DNA from: Frankia sp.
GTDB taxonomy: Bacteria; Actinomycetota; Actinomycetes; Frankiales; Frankiaceae
DNA length: 9,362 bases
Reading direction: 5' to 3'
Assembly (NCBI GenBank): GCA_019689615.1
Contig: JADGHD010000156.1
Location: 1-9,362 of the forward strand
The number at the start of each line of letters is the position of its first letter. Within the stretch, counting starts at the first letter, position 1. Position numbers and translations under genes: made by a program. Below are positions 1 through 6,402 of the stretch, one piece after another. The notes beneath the pieces are model-generated. The model searched no databases. It had not been told where the DNA came from and saw only the letters and a list, made by a program, of their open reading frames with translations.

Positions 1-2
1 CG

Positions 3-71
3 CCCGGCACCATTCGACGGAAATACGCGGGCCGCCCGAAGCCGGCGGCCAGCCGGTCGGCACCCGCCTGA
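3..71 (+). CDS. possible C-terminal end of an upstream gene (partial)
   Basis: A frame open from the left edge ends at a TGA at 69-71 and would encode the last 22 residues of a protein, ending KPAASRSAPA. Most codons end in G or C, as in the real genes of this window, and the residues form a basic, Ala/Pro-rich tail typical of actinobacterial C-termini. No domain is visible, so no function is proposed. The stretch is too short to exclude chance. Confidence 0.25.
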   Translation, partial: PGTIRRKYAGRPKPAASRSAPA

Positions 72-199
72 CCAGGCCAGACAAGCGCAGGTGACGGGGT
101 CAGCCGAACCACGGCGGCTGGTCTGTCCTACCCGGGCACGCCAGCCGGCGACTGCCCACCCCGGGCCATCCGTGAATACCACCCTGAATGACGATGGGC

Positions 200-220
200 G
201 TACCGGCGGACGCCCGGTAC
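200..220. promoter_or_regulatory. inverted repeat upstream of the receiver-protein gene
   Basis: GTACCGG (200-206) and CCGGTAC (214-220) form perfect 7-base arms around a 7-base spacer, 56 bases before the chosen start of the receiver gene. It could be an operator or a 5'-leader hairpin. No regulator is assigned. The rest of the 72-276 gap shows no clear promoter hexamers. Confidence 0.25.
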
Positions 221-276
221 AACTGGACGAGGAAAGCAGTGCGGTCCATGCCGCCGGTAACGCCGGAGGAGGCGCG

Positions 277-981
277 ATGAAAGACCGCGATCGCGCGTCG
301 GCGGCAGTGGTGGCCCCCGGCCGCGCCCGCGCCACCAGGCCCGCCGGCGAGCCCCGCGAGCCAGCGGAGCCCGAGGGCCCGACGCCCACGCCGCATCGGG
401 ACGCCACCGCGCCGGCCGGCCGGGACGGCGCCGCGGCGGTGGCGAGGGCCCGCGGTAACGGGCTGGTGACGGTGTCGACCGGGGACGGCGACGTGGCCGT
501 CGTCGCCCCGTCCTCGCCCGGGGCGGCCGTCGCGGCCCACGCCGACGCGGCAGCCGACGCCGCCGGCCCAGCCACCCCGCCAGGACCGGCCGACCCCGAC
601 GCCCCGCTGCGGGTGGTGGTCGCCGACGACGCCGACGGCGTGCGTGAGCTGCTCTGCCTGGTGCTCGACCTGGAGCCGGACTTCACCGTGGTCGGCCGGG
701 CCAGCAACGGCGCCGAGGCGGTCGACCTCGTCACCAGGACCAGGCCGGACCTCGTCCTCCTCGACGTCGCGATGCCGGTGCTGGACGGCATCGCCGCCCT
801 GCCGCGGGTCCGCCGGGCCGTCCCGGGCGCCCGCGTGGTGATTTTCACTGGCTTCTCGGCGTACACGGTGCGTGAGGAGGCGCTCGGCCTCGGTGCCGAC
901 GACGTGCTGGAGAAGGGGCTCGGCACCCCGCTGCTCGTCGACCGGCTGCGCGCGCTGTGCTGCCGGCCGGCCGCCGGCTGA
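277..981 (+). CDS. orphan single-domain response regulator (CheY-like receiver) with long N-terminal extension
   Basis: This 234-residue protein carries one receiver domain at about residues 112-230 and nothing after it. The family chemistry is intact: acidic pair D117/D118 (VVADDADG), phosphoacceptor D163 (LLDVAMPVLDG), switch T191 (VIFTG) and conserved K213 (LEKG). There is no DNA-binding or enzymatic output domain, so signalling would work through protein contact or phosphotransfer. Residues 1-111 are Ala/Pro/Gly/Arg-rich and look disordered. The ATG at 277 was chosen because GGAGGAGG (265-272) sits four bases ahead of it; the frame is also open from a GTG at 91, which has no comparable ribosome site. 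No histidine kinase lies beside it. The receiver resembles those of NarL-type regulators, but which pathway it serves cannot be read from the sequence. Confidence 0.85.
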   Translation: MKDRDRASAAVVAPGRARATRPAGEPREPAEPEGPTPTPHRDATAPAGRDGAAAVARARGNGLVTVSTGDGDVAVVAPSSPGAAVAAHADAAADAAGPATPPGPADPDAPLRVVVADDADGVRELLCLVLDLEPDFTVVGRASNGAEAVDLVTRTRPDLVLLDVAMPVLDGIAALPRVRRAVPGARVVIFTGFSAYTVREEALGLGADDVLEKGLGTPLLVDRLRALCCRPAAG

Positions 982-994
982 CCGCCGGGCGGCT

Positions 995-1010
995 CCGGCC
1001 ACCGGGCCGG
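995..1010 (+). terminator. possible GC hairpin terminator after the receiver gene
   Basis: CCGGCC (995-1000) and GGCCGG (1005-1010) pair around an ACCG loop, 13 bases past the stop of the receiver gene. There is no U-tract, so this is at best a non-canonical terminator, and GC-rich DNA produces such stems by chance. Confidence 0.25.
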
Positions 1011-1130
1011 CCGACGGCCCCCGCACGGGTGGGCGCGCTGACAACCGTCCCGGCTCGAAGTCGGCGCCAGTATTCAGGCTATGCTCACCGGATTAATGAA
1101 AAATGCCATTGCGGCGCACACCACTAACGT

Positions 1131-1152
1131 TGTTGACACTTCTGTGTCAGCA
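1131..1152. promoter_or_regulatory. candidate operator/promoter of the sulfur assimilation operon
   Basis: An inverted repeat with core TGACAC (1134-1139), spacer TTCT and GTGTCA (1144-1149) extends through one mismatched pair (1133/1150) to outer TG (1131-1132) and CA (1151-1152). It lies inside the most AT-rich stretch of the window (about 1071-1140), the expected place for a promoter. TTGACA at 1133-1138 matches a -35 hexamer exactly, but the sequence 17 bases on (AGACAT, 1156-1161) is a poor -10. TATGCT (1080-1085) and TAACGT (1125-1130) are other possible -10 elements. The position, directly before the leader ORF, suggests a repressor or activator site for the sulfur genes. The regulator is unknown. 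Confidence 0.4.
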
Positions 1153-1159
1153 TGGAGAC

Positions 1160-1282
1160 ATGACTGCGCCCGGCCGGCCCCTCCCCGCCCGTGGCATCGC
1201 CATGCCGGAGCTGCGTCTCGTCGCCCGGCTGCACGTGGACCTGCTGCGGGTCGCCAGCGCGGGCTGTCGTCGCGCCCGCTGA
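1160..1282 (+). CDS. upstream ORF: sulfur-gene leader peptide (HVDL-type)
   Basis: This 40-codon ORF ends RLHVDLLRVASAGCRRAR. The HVDL-x-R-x-(A/S)S-x-x-C pattern matches, from memory, the short 'putative leader peptides' annotated ahead of sulfur and cysteine metabolism genes in Streptomyces and related actinobacteria. Such uORFs are thought to act in cis: ribosome progress near the conserved Cys codon would report cysteinyl-tRNA supply. Here the single Cys codon lies four codons before the Arg/Ala-rich end. The ATG at 1160 has GGAG (1154-1157) two bases before it, or could be read near a transcript 5' end. A second in-frame ATG at 1202 would give 26 residues, closer to the usual size, but lacks a clear ribosome site. 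The stop is 153 bases before the sulfite reductase start, and the gap holds hairpins. Confidence 0.7.
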   Translation: MTAPGRPLPARGIAMPELRLVARLHVDLLRVASAGCRRAR

Positions 1283-1292
1283 ACCAGGCCCC

Positions 1293-1338
1293 GCGTCCCG
1301 ATCAGGCCCAGGACTCGCCGCCACGCGGCGCGGGACGC
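1293..1338 (+). promoter_or_regulatory. nested hairpin in the sulfur-operon leader, possible attenuator
   Basis: GCGTCCCG (1293-1300) pairs perfectly with CGGGACGC (1331-1338). Within the enclosed segment CGCCGC (1316-1321) pairs with GCGGCG (1325-1330) around a CAC loop, directly abutting the outer arm. The structure starts 10 bases after the leader-peptide stop, so a ribosome stalled at the Cys codon or parked at the stop would sit beside it. No U-run follows, so any control would more likely be Rho-dependent or act on translation of the next gene. The fold is read by eye and has no energy value. Confidence 0.4.
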
Positions 1339-1435
1339 CACGCCTCGTAGCAGCAAGTACGTCGACCCAGCCAGCCGACCATCCTGCGTGCCGCCCCGGC
1401 CAGGCCAGGCAGCGCGCCCTCGTCGAGAGAACCCG

Positions 1436-3160
1436 ATGACAGCCCCTGCCCGCGACAGTTCAGCGCGCCCGGCTCGCGCCGCTCGCCCAGCCCGTCCCAA
1501 GGGGCAGGGCCAGTGGGCCCTCGGCCACACCGAGCCGCTCAACGCCAACGAGCGGATGAAGAAGGACCAGGACGGCCTCGCCGTCCGGGACCGGATCCTC
1601 AACCTCTATCCCTACACCGGCTTCGAGTCGATCGACCCGCAGGACCTGCGTGGCCGGTTCCGCTGGTGGGGCCTGTACACCCAGCGCCGGCCGGGCATCG
1701 ACGGCGGACGCACCGCGGTCCTCGAGCCGGAGGAGATCGAGGACTCCTATTTCATGCAACGGATCCGGCTCGACGGCGGCCGGATGACCTCCGACCAGCT
1801 ACGGGTGATCGGCGACATCTCCACCCGCTACGGCCGGGACGTCGCCGACGTCACCGACCGGCAGAACATCCAGCTGCACTGGATCCGGATCGAGGACGTG
1901 CCGGCGATCTGGAGCGCGCTCGAGGGCGCCGGCATGACCACCCAGGAGGCCTGCGGCGACACCCCGCGCGTCTTCCTGGGCTGCCCGCTGGCCGGGGTCG
2001 ACGGGGACGAGGTCATCGACGCCACCCCGGTGCTCGAGGAGACGGTCCGCCGCTACGTCGGCGACCCGTCGCTGTCGAACCTGCCGCGCAAGTTCAAGTC
2101 GGCGATCTCCGGCTGCGCCGACCACTGCACCCTGCACGAGATCAACGACATCGCCTTCGTCGGCGTGGTCCACCCCGAGCTGGGCCGGGGCTTCGACCTG
2201 TGGGTCGGCGGCGGCCTGTCGACGAACCCGAAGCTCGGCGTGCGGCTCGGCGCGTTCGTGCCGCCGGAGCGGGTCGCCGAGGTCTGGCACGGCGTGGCCT
2301 CGCTGTTCCGCGACTACGGCTACCGGCGGCTGCGCACCCGCGCCCGGCTGAAGTTCCTGGTCGCCGACATGGGCGTGGAGTGGGTGCGAGCGACGCTGGA
2401 GAAGGAGTACCTCGAGTCGCCGCTGCCCGACGGCCCGCCGCCGGCCCCGCCGCGCTCGGAGAGCCGCGACCACGTCGGCGTGCACCGGCAGGCCGACGGC
2501 CGGTACGCCGTGGGCTTCGCGCCGCGCGCCGGCCGGCTCACCGGGACCGCGCTGACCGCGGTCGCCAACCTCGCCGACCAGTACGGCAGGGGCCGCATCC
2601 GGGCGACCACCGCGCAGAAGCTGGTCATCCTCGACGTCGCCGAGGCAGACGTCCCGGCGCTGGAGGCGGCGCTCGCCGAGCACGACCTCGTCGTGCGGCC
2701 GAGCGTGTTCCGCAGCGGCACGATGGCCTGCACCGGCATCGAGTTCTGCAAGCTCGCGATCGTCGAGACCAAGGCGAACGCCGCCCGGCTGATCGAGGAG
2801 CTGGAGCGGCGGCTGCCGGACTTCGACGAGCCGATCGGGATCAACGTCAACGGCTGCCCGAACGCCTGCGCCCGGTTCCAGGTCGCCGACATCGGCCTGA
2901 AGGGGTCGCTCGTGCCCGGGCCGGACGGCGAGCTGACCGAGGGCTTCCAGCTGCACCTCGGCGGCCACCTGGGCACCCGTTCCCGGCTCGGGCGCAAGTC
3001 CCGCGGCCTGAAGATCACGTCGGCCGAGCTGGTCGACTACGTCGTCCACCTGCTCACCCGCTACCAGGCCGACCGGGCCGATGGCGAGAGCTTCGCCGAC
3101 TGGGTCGAGCGGGCGGACGAGGCACAGCTCGCCCCTGCCGTCGTGGCGGGTGCCAGGTGA
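1436..3160 (+). CDS. sirA: ferredoxin-dependent assimilatory sulfite reductase (siroheme/4Fe-4S)
   Basis: This 574-residue protein belongs to the nitrite/sulfite reductase family and is the usual size for actinobacterial SirA. The enzyme reduces sulfite to sulfide with six electrons from ferredoxin, using siroheme coupled to a 4Fe-4S cluster. The cluster ligands are visible as C432-x5-C438 (ACTGIEFC) and C474-x3-C478 (GCPNAC). The N-terminal half has the characteristic RFRWWGLYTQRRPGIDGG segment and the ACGDTPRV motif. Both ferredoxin-like repeat halves appear complete. The ATG at 1436 follows GAGAGA (1425-1430) by five bases. The family also includes nitrite reductases; the adjoining cysH and siroheme genes favour sulfite. 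Its stop overlaps the next start (GTGA), so translation is probably coupled. A leader ORF and hairpins upstream suggest control by sulfur or cysteine supply. Confidence 0.93.
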   Translation: MTAPARDSSARPARAARPARPKGQGQWALGHTEPLNANERMKKDQDGLAVRDRILNLYPYTGFESIDPQDLRGRFRWWGLYTQRRPGIDGGRTAVLEPEEIEDSYFMQRIRLDGGRMTSDQLRVIGDISTRYGRDVADVTDRQNIQLHWIRIEDVPAIWSALEGAGMTTQEACGDTPRVFLGCPLAGVDGDEVIDATPVLEETVRRYVGDPSLSNLPRKFKSAISGCADHCTLHEINDIAFVGVVHPELGRGFDLWVGGGLSTNPKLGVRLGAFVPPERVAEVWHGVASLFRDYGYRRLRTRARLKFLVADMGVEWVRATLEKEYLESPLPDGPPPAPPRSESRDHVGVHRQADGRYAVGFAPRAGRLTGTALTAVANLADQYGRGRIRATTAQKLVILDVAEADVPALEAALAEHDLVVRPSVFRSGTMACTGIEFCKLAIVETKANAARLIEELERRLPDFDEPIGINVNGCPNACARFQVADIGLKGSLVPGPDGELTEGFQLHLGGHLGTRSRLGRKSRGLKITSAELVDYVVHLLTRYQADRADGESFADWVERADEAQLAPAVVAGAR

Positions 3161-3375
3161 GCTCCGGCCAGCGGGCGGTCCCGTTCTACTGCCCCTACTG
3201 CGGCGAGGAGGACCTCGTTCCGGCGGTCCCCGAGGGTTCTGGCGAGGGGCACGGGCACTGGGCCTGCCGGTCCTGCCGGCGGGAGTTCCGGCTCACCCTG
3301 GCCGCGCTCGCCAGCGCCACGACCGCCACCGCCAGCACGACTGATCACCCAACCCCAGCGGAGGGCAACCGGTAA
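3157..3375 (+). CDS. small two-CxxC zinc-ribbon-like protein between sirA and cysH
   Basis: This 72-residue protein starts with GTG at 3157, overlapping the sulfite reductase stop by four bases, and its TAA shares one base with the cysH ATG. Two cysteine pairs, C12-x2-C15 (YCPYCGEED) and C37-x2-C40 (CRSCRREF), are about 21 residues apart, as in zinc-ribbon or rubredoxin-like folds. Residues after about 50 form a Thr/Ala-rich, probably unstructured tail. Similar small CPYCGEED proteins occur, from memory, between the same two genes in Streptomyces, where they are called hypothetical. The locked position suggests a role in sulfite reductase or APS reductase assembly, electron transfer or redox sensing, but the sequence does not decide between these. 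Codon bias (G/C third positions) agrees with a real gene. Confidence 0.8.
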   Translation: MSSGQRAVPFYCPYCGEEDLVPAVPEGSGEGHGHWACRSCRREFRLTLAALASATTATASTTDHPTPAEGNR

Positions 3376-4049
3376 TGGCTGACGCCGTGTTGAAGGCCCG
3401 CGCGGAGCGGGCCGGACGAGAACTGGCGGACGCGCCCGCCGAGGAGATCCTGCGCTGGGCGGTCGAGGAGTTCGGCACCAAGCTGATCGTCGCCGCGTCG
3501 ATGGCCGAGGCCATCCTCGTCGACATGCTGTCCCGGATCCGCTCGGACGTGCCGGTCGTGTTCATCGACACCGGCTACCACTTCCCCGAGACGATCGGCA
3601 CCCGGGACGCCGTGGCCGCCACCTACAACCTGCCGCTGATCAGCGTCCGGCCGCAGCTGACCGTCGCCGGCCAGGACGTCGTCTACGGCCGCGACCTCTA
3701 TGCCCGCGACCCGGACCTGTGCTGCCGGATGCGCAAGGTCGTGCCGCTGGACCGGGCGCTCGCCCCGTACCGGGCGTGGGCCGCCGGCTCCCGGCGGGCC
3801 GAGTCGGAAAGCCGCCGCGACCTGCCGGTCGTCGGCTGGGACGAGCGGCGCGGCAAGGTGAAGATCCACCCGCTGGCCGCCTGGACGGACGAGGACGTCG
3901 AGCGCTACGTCGCCGAGCACAACGTGCTGGTCAACCCGCTGCTGTCGGACGGGTACGACTCCGTCGGCTGCTGGCCGTGCACCCGGCGCGGCGCCGGTCG
4001 CTCCGGCCGCTGGGCCGGCACCACCAAGACGGAGTGCGGCATCCACTAG
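3375..4049 (+). CDS. cysH: 4Fe-4S adenylyl-sulfate (APS) reductase
   Basis: This 224-residue cytosolic enzyme reduces APS to sulfite and AMP, normally with thioredoxin as electron donor. The adjacent pair C116-C117 (LCCRMRK) together with C199-x2-C202 (GCWPC) are the four cluster ligands that mark the bacterial 4Fe-4S APS reductases and separate them from cluster-free PAPS reductases. The catalytic Cys is C221 in the C-terminal KTECGIH. The nucleotide-binding region SMAEAILVDML and the FIDTGYHFPET signature are present. The ATG at 3375 overlaps the previous stop (TAATG) and has GGAGGG (3360-3365) nine bases upstream. The segment between C202 and the C-terminus looks a few residues shorter than in relatives I recall, without loss of key residues. 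It supplies sulfite to the reductase two genes upstream. Confidence 0.95.
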   Translation: MADAVLKARAERAGRELADAPAEEILRWAVEEFGTKLIVAASMAEAILVDMLSRIRSDVPVVFIDTGYHFPETIGTRDAVAATYNLPLISVRPQLTVAGQDVVYGRDLYARDPDLCCRMRKVVPLDRALAPYRAWAAGSRRAESESRRDLPVVGWDERRGKVKIHPLAAWTDEDVERYVAEHNVLVNPLLSDGYDSVGCWPCTRRGAGRSGRWAGTTKTECGIH

Positions 4050-4072
4050 CGGCCCGTCCCCGCCCGCTGCCC

Positions 4073-4090
4073 GGCCGGGCCGGCCCGGCC
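4073..4090. repeat. 18-bp perfect palindrome between cysH and the siroheme fusion gene
   Basis: GGCCGGGCCGGCCCGGCC is its own reverse complement and lies 23 bases after the cysH stop. In RNA it could fold into a 7-bp GC stem with a 4-base loop. It might act as a weak terminator or an RNA-stability element, reducing expression of the downstream gene, but its pure G/C make-up also makes chance likely. Confidence 0.3.
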
Positions 4091-4109
4091 AGGCCCGTCC
4101 GGGCACCGG

Positions 4110-5894
4110 GTGGGCCGCGCCGGGCCCGGGGCCGCCAGCGCCCGGCGTAACGTGCGTGCGGTGGCCAGGGCACGGCCGGGGGGTTCGGCGCCGCGAGGCC
4201 GGGGGCATGTCTGGCTGGTCGGCGCCGGCCCGGGTGACCCCGGCCTGATCACCGTGCGTGGCGCCGAGCTGCTGGCGTCCGCCGACGTGGTGGTCGCCGA
4301 CGCCGGGGTGAGCGAGCAGCTGCTCGCGCTGGCCCGCCCGGGCGCCGAGATCCTGCGGGTCGGGCCGGGCGCGCGGCTGCGTGGCCAGCCGGAGGTGAAC
4401 GCGGCGCTCGTCGAGCACGCGCTCGCCGGTGCCCGGGTGGTCCGGCTGGCCGTCGGCGACCCGTACCTGCTCGGCCGGGGCGGCGAGGAGTCCGCGGCCT
4501 GCGCCGCCGCCGACATCGCGGTCACCGTCGTGCCCGGGGTCTCCGCGGCGCTCGCCGGGCCGGCCTACGCCGGCATCCCGGTGACCCACCGTGGGCTGGC
4601 CGAGGAGGTGGCCATCGTCGCGGGGCACCGGTCGCCCGGCCACCCGGGCTCGACGGTCGACTGGGCGTCGCTCGGCTCACCCGCCCGCACCGTTGTGATC
4701 ATGATGGGGGTCGCGCACCTGGTGGCCATCGTCGACGCCCTGCTCGCCGCCGGCCGCGAGCCGACCACCCCGGTGGCGGTCGTCGAGCGGGCCACCACCC
4801 CGCACCAGCGGGTGCTGCGGACCACCCTGGACGCGCTGGCCGTCGACGCCGTCGCGGCCGGCATCCGCTCGCCGGCCGTGATCGTCGTCGGCGACGTCGC
4901 CGCCCGGGTCGACGCCCGCGGCACCGCCTCGCCACGCCGTCCCGGGCCGTTGTGGTCCCCACGCCAGCCGACGGCGGGCCCCGCCGACGAGGGGGGATCC
5001 CCGCGGGCAGGCCTGACCGGGCCGGCGTCGGCGCCGCGGGACCAGCCCGGGCGCGGCGGCCCGGCGGGCGCCGGCCATCCGGACGGCTCGCCCGGGCGGC
5101 TGGTGGTGCCGGCACGGGCGCCGGCGGGGGAGGGGCCGCTGGCGGGGATCCGGGTGCTCGTGCCGCGGACCAGGGACCGGCCCGGCATGCTCGCCCGGGA
5201 CCTGCGCCACCAGGGCGCGCAGCCCGTCGAGACGGTGGTGTCGCGGCTCGCCCCGGTGCCCGACCCGCAGCCGCTGCTGGACGCGCTGCCCGGGGCGGAC
5301 GCGCTGGTGCTCGCCGACGCCGACGAGGTCGCGGCCGTGGTCTCGCTGCTGCGCGCCGCCGGGCGCGACGTGCGGGCGCTGGCCGGGCTCACCCTGGTCG
5401 CGGCTGCCGAGTCGGCGGCGGCGGCGCTGGAGGCGCTGGGCCTGGCCACCGTCCGCTCGTCGGCGGCGGTCCGGGTCGCCCACGTCACCGTCACCGAGAT
5501 CCCGGTCCCCGGCCTGCGGGTCGCCGTGTGCGCGACGGCGGCGCCGCCGATGGGCGTGCGGACGGTCCGCCGGGTCACCCTGGCGACCGACGTCCCGGCC
5601 GAGCCGGACCCGGCGGTCGCCCAGGGCCTGGCCGACGGCGGCCTGCACGTGGTCGCCTTCGCGTCGTCGACGGCGGTCCGGATGACCGCCGAGCTCTACG
5701 GCCCGCTGCCGGCGCGACTGCTGGTGGCCGCGATGGGCCGGCGCACCGCCGAGGCCTGCGGGCGCGTGGGCATCCGGGTCGACCAGGTCGCGGCCGAGCC
5801 CGGCATCGCCGGCCTGGTGGCCGCCGTCTGCCGGGCCGTCGCCACCGCCTGGCCGGACGGCACCGGCCCGCGGTCGGCGAACGGCCAGCCCTAG
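4110..5894 (+). CDS. uroporphyrinogen-III C-methyltransferase / uroporphyrinogen-III synthase fusion
   Basis: This 594-residue two-domain protein begins siroheme synthesis. Residues ~33-270 are an SAM-dependent methyltransferase (CobA/SUMT): GAGPGDPG (38-45) SAM loop, GDPYLLGRGGEE (116-127), PGVSAALAGPAYAGIPVTHRG (142-162) and an MMG (198-200) strand end. It methylates uroporphyrinogen III to precorrin-2. A Pro/Gly-rich linker (~271-342) leads to a HemD-like domain (~343-580) beginning LAGIRVLVPRTRDRPG and retaining VVAFASSTAV and AMGRRTAE (T546 in the family's conserved Thr position). The usual RLKGGDP of SUMT reads RLAVGDP here, and the first half of the HemD domain is Ala-rich and divergent. 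No precorrin-2 dehydrogenase domain is present. The start is uncertain: GTG 4110, 4152 or 4161, none with a strong ribosome site. It probably belongs to the sulfur operon, 60 bases after cysH. Confidence 0.87.
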   Translation: MGRAGPGAASARRNVRAVARARPGGSAPRGRGHVWLVGAGPGDPGLITVRGAELLASADVVVADAGVSEQLLALARPGAEILRVGPGARLRGQPEVNAALVEHALAGARVVRLAVGDPYLLGRGGEESAACAAADIAVTVVPGVSAALAGPAYAGIPVTHRGLAEEVAIVAGHRSPGHPGSTVDWASLGSPARTVVIMMGVAHLVAIVDALLAAGREPTTPVAVVERATTPHQRVLRTTLDALAVDAVAAGIRSPAVIVVGDVAARVDARGTASPRRPGPLWSPRQPTAGPADEGGSPRAGLTGPASAPRDQPGRGGPAGAGHPDGSPGRLVVPARAPAGEGPLAGIRVLVPRTRDRPGMLARDLRHQGAQPVETVVSRLAPVPDPQPLLDALPGADALVLADADEVAAVVSLLRAAGRDVRALAGLTLVAAAESAAAALEALGLATVRSSAAVRVAHVTVTEIPVPGLRVAVCATAAPPMGVRTVRRVTLATDVPAEPDPAVAQGLADGGLHVVAFASSTAVRMTAELYGPLPARLLVAAMGRRTAEACGRVGIRVDQVAAEPGIAGLVAAVCRAVATAWPDGTGPRSANGQP

Positions 5895-5930
5895 CCGGCC
5901 GGCGCGGCGTCAGGCCGGCCCCGGCCGGCT
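5893..5930. terminator. bidirectional hairpin between convergent siroheme genes
   Basis: AGCCGGCCGG (5893-5902) pairs perfectly with CCGGCCGGCT (5921-5930) around an 18-base loop. It begins at the stop of the plus-strand fusion gene and covers the last codons of the minus-strand chelatase, a natural place to end transcription in both directions. No T-run follows on either side, so its termination activity is inferred from position and symmetry alone. Confidence 0.45.
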
Positions 5931-6359
5931 GTCCCCGCTGGGCTGGGCGGCCGGGCCGGGGTGCTCGGCGGCGAGGCGTTCGCTGACCCGGTCGCGCACC
6001 GCCGCGACCACGCCGGGGTGCAGGCCGAGCGGCTCGGTCAGCGTCCACGTGGTGCCGGGGTGGCGGGCCTGGGCCGCGGCCAGCGCCGCCGGGATGTCCC
6101 GGGCGGTGTGCGTGCCGGCGAACAGGAAGAACGGGTGCGCGATGATCTCCGTGCAGCCGGCGGCCACCAGCTCGGTGTAGCCGTCCGCGATGTCGGGGCG
6201 CGCCACGTCCAGGAACGCCGGCGCGACCCTGTCCCAGGCTGGCCGGGCCGCGCGCTCGGCCGGCGCCGGCTGGGCCGCCAGCGCCGCGGCGAGCGCCCGC
6301 ACGGTCGCGTTGGCCTCCGCCCGCCGCGAGCCGTGCCCGATGACCAGCAGCCCTCTCAC
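5910..6359 (-). CDS. CbiX/SirB-type sirohydrochlorin chelatase
   Basis: This 149-residue protein matches the short single-domain CbiX/SirB class, which inserts Fe2+ into sirohydrochlorin to complete siroheme (some relatives insert Co2+ for cobalamin). H9 in the N-terminal LLVIGHGSR motif and H84 in FLFAGTHTARDIP are the expected metal-binding histidines. The residues after about 132 form a Pro/Ser/Gly tail. It starts with GTG at 6359, 43 bases after the ferredoxin reductase stop on the same strand, so the two form a likely operon. A ferrochelatase-like gene next to sirA and cysH is also known in Mycobacterium tuberculosis (Rv2391-Rv2393), which supports a siroheme role here. Cobalt specificity cannot be excluded from sequence alone. 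Confidence 0.88.
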   Translation of the reverse strand: MRGLLVIGHGSRRAEANATVRALAAALAAQPAPAERAARPAWDRVAPAFLDVARPDIADGYTELVAAGCTEIIAHPFFLFAGTHTARDIPAALAAAQARHPGTTWTLTEPLGLHPGVVAAVRDRVSERLAAEHPGPAAQPSGDSRPGPA

Positions 6360-6402
6360 CTGCGCGCCCTCGCCATGCCGGCGCCTGCCCCAGCCGCGCG
6401 GA

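Noticed and set aside
100..1044. Minus-strand gene opposite the receiver protein
   Set aside because: The plus strand shows a complete receiver motif set and a strong ribosome site; the minus frame is Arg/Gly-rich without domains.
1799..3049. Long minus-strand open frame opposite sulfite reductase
   Set aside because: The plus strand carries the siroheme/4Fe-4S ligand motifs; the minus translation has no recognisable domain.
1436..3160. Assimilatory nitrite reductase
   Set aside because: The family includes it, but cysH, the small zinc-ribbon gene and the sulfur-type leader peptide favour sulfite as substrate.
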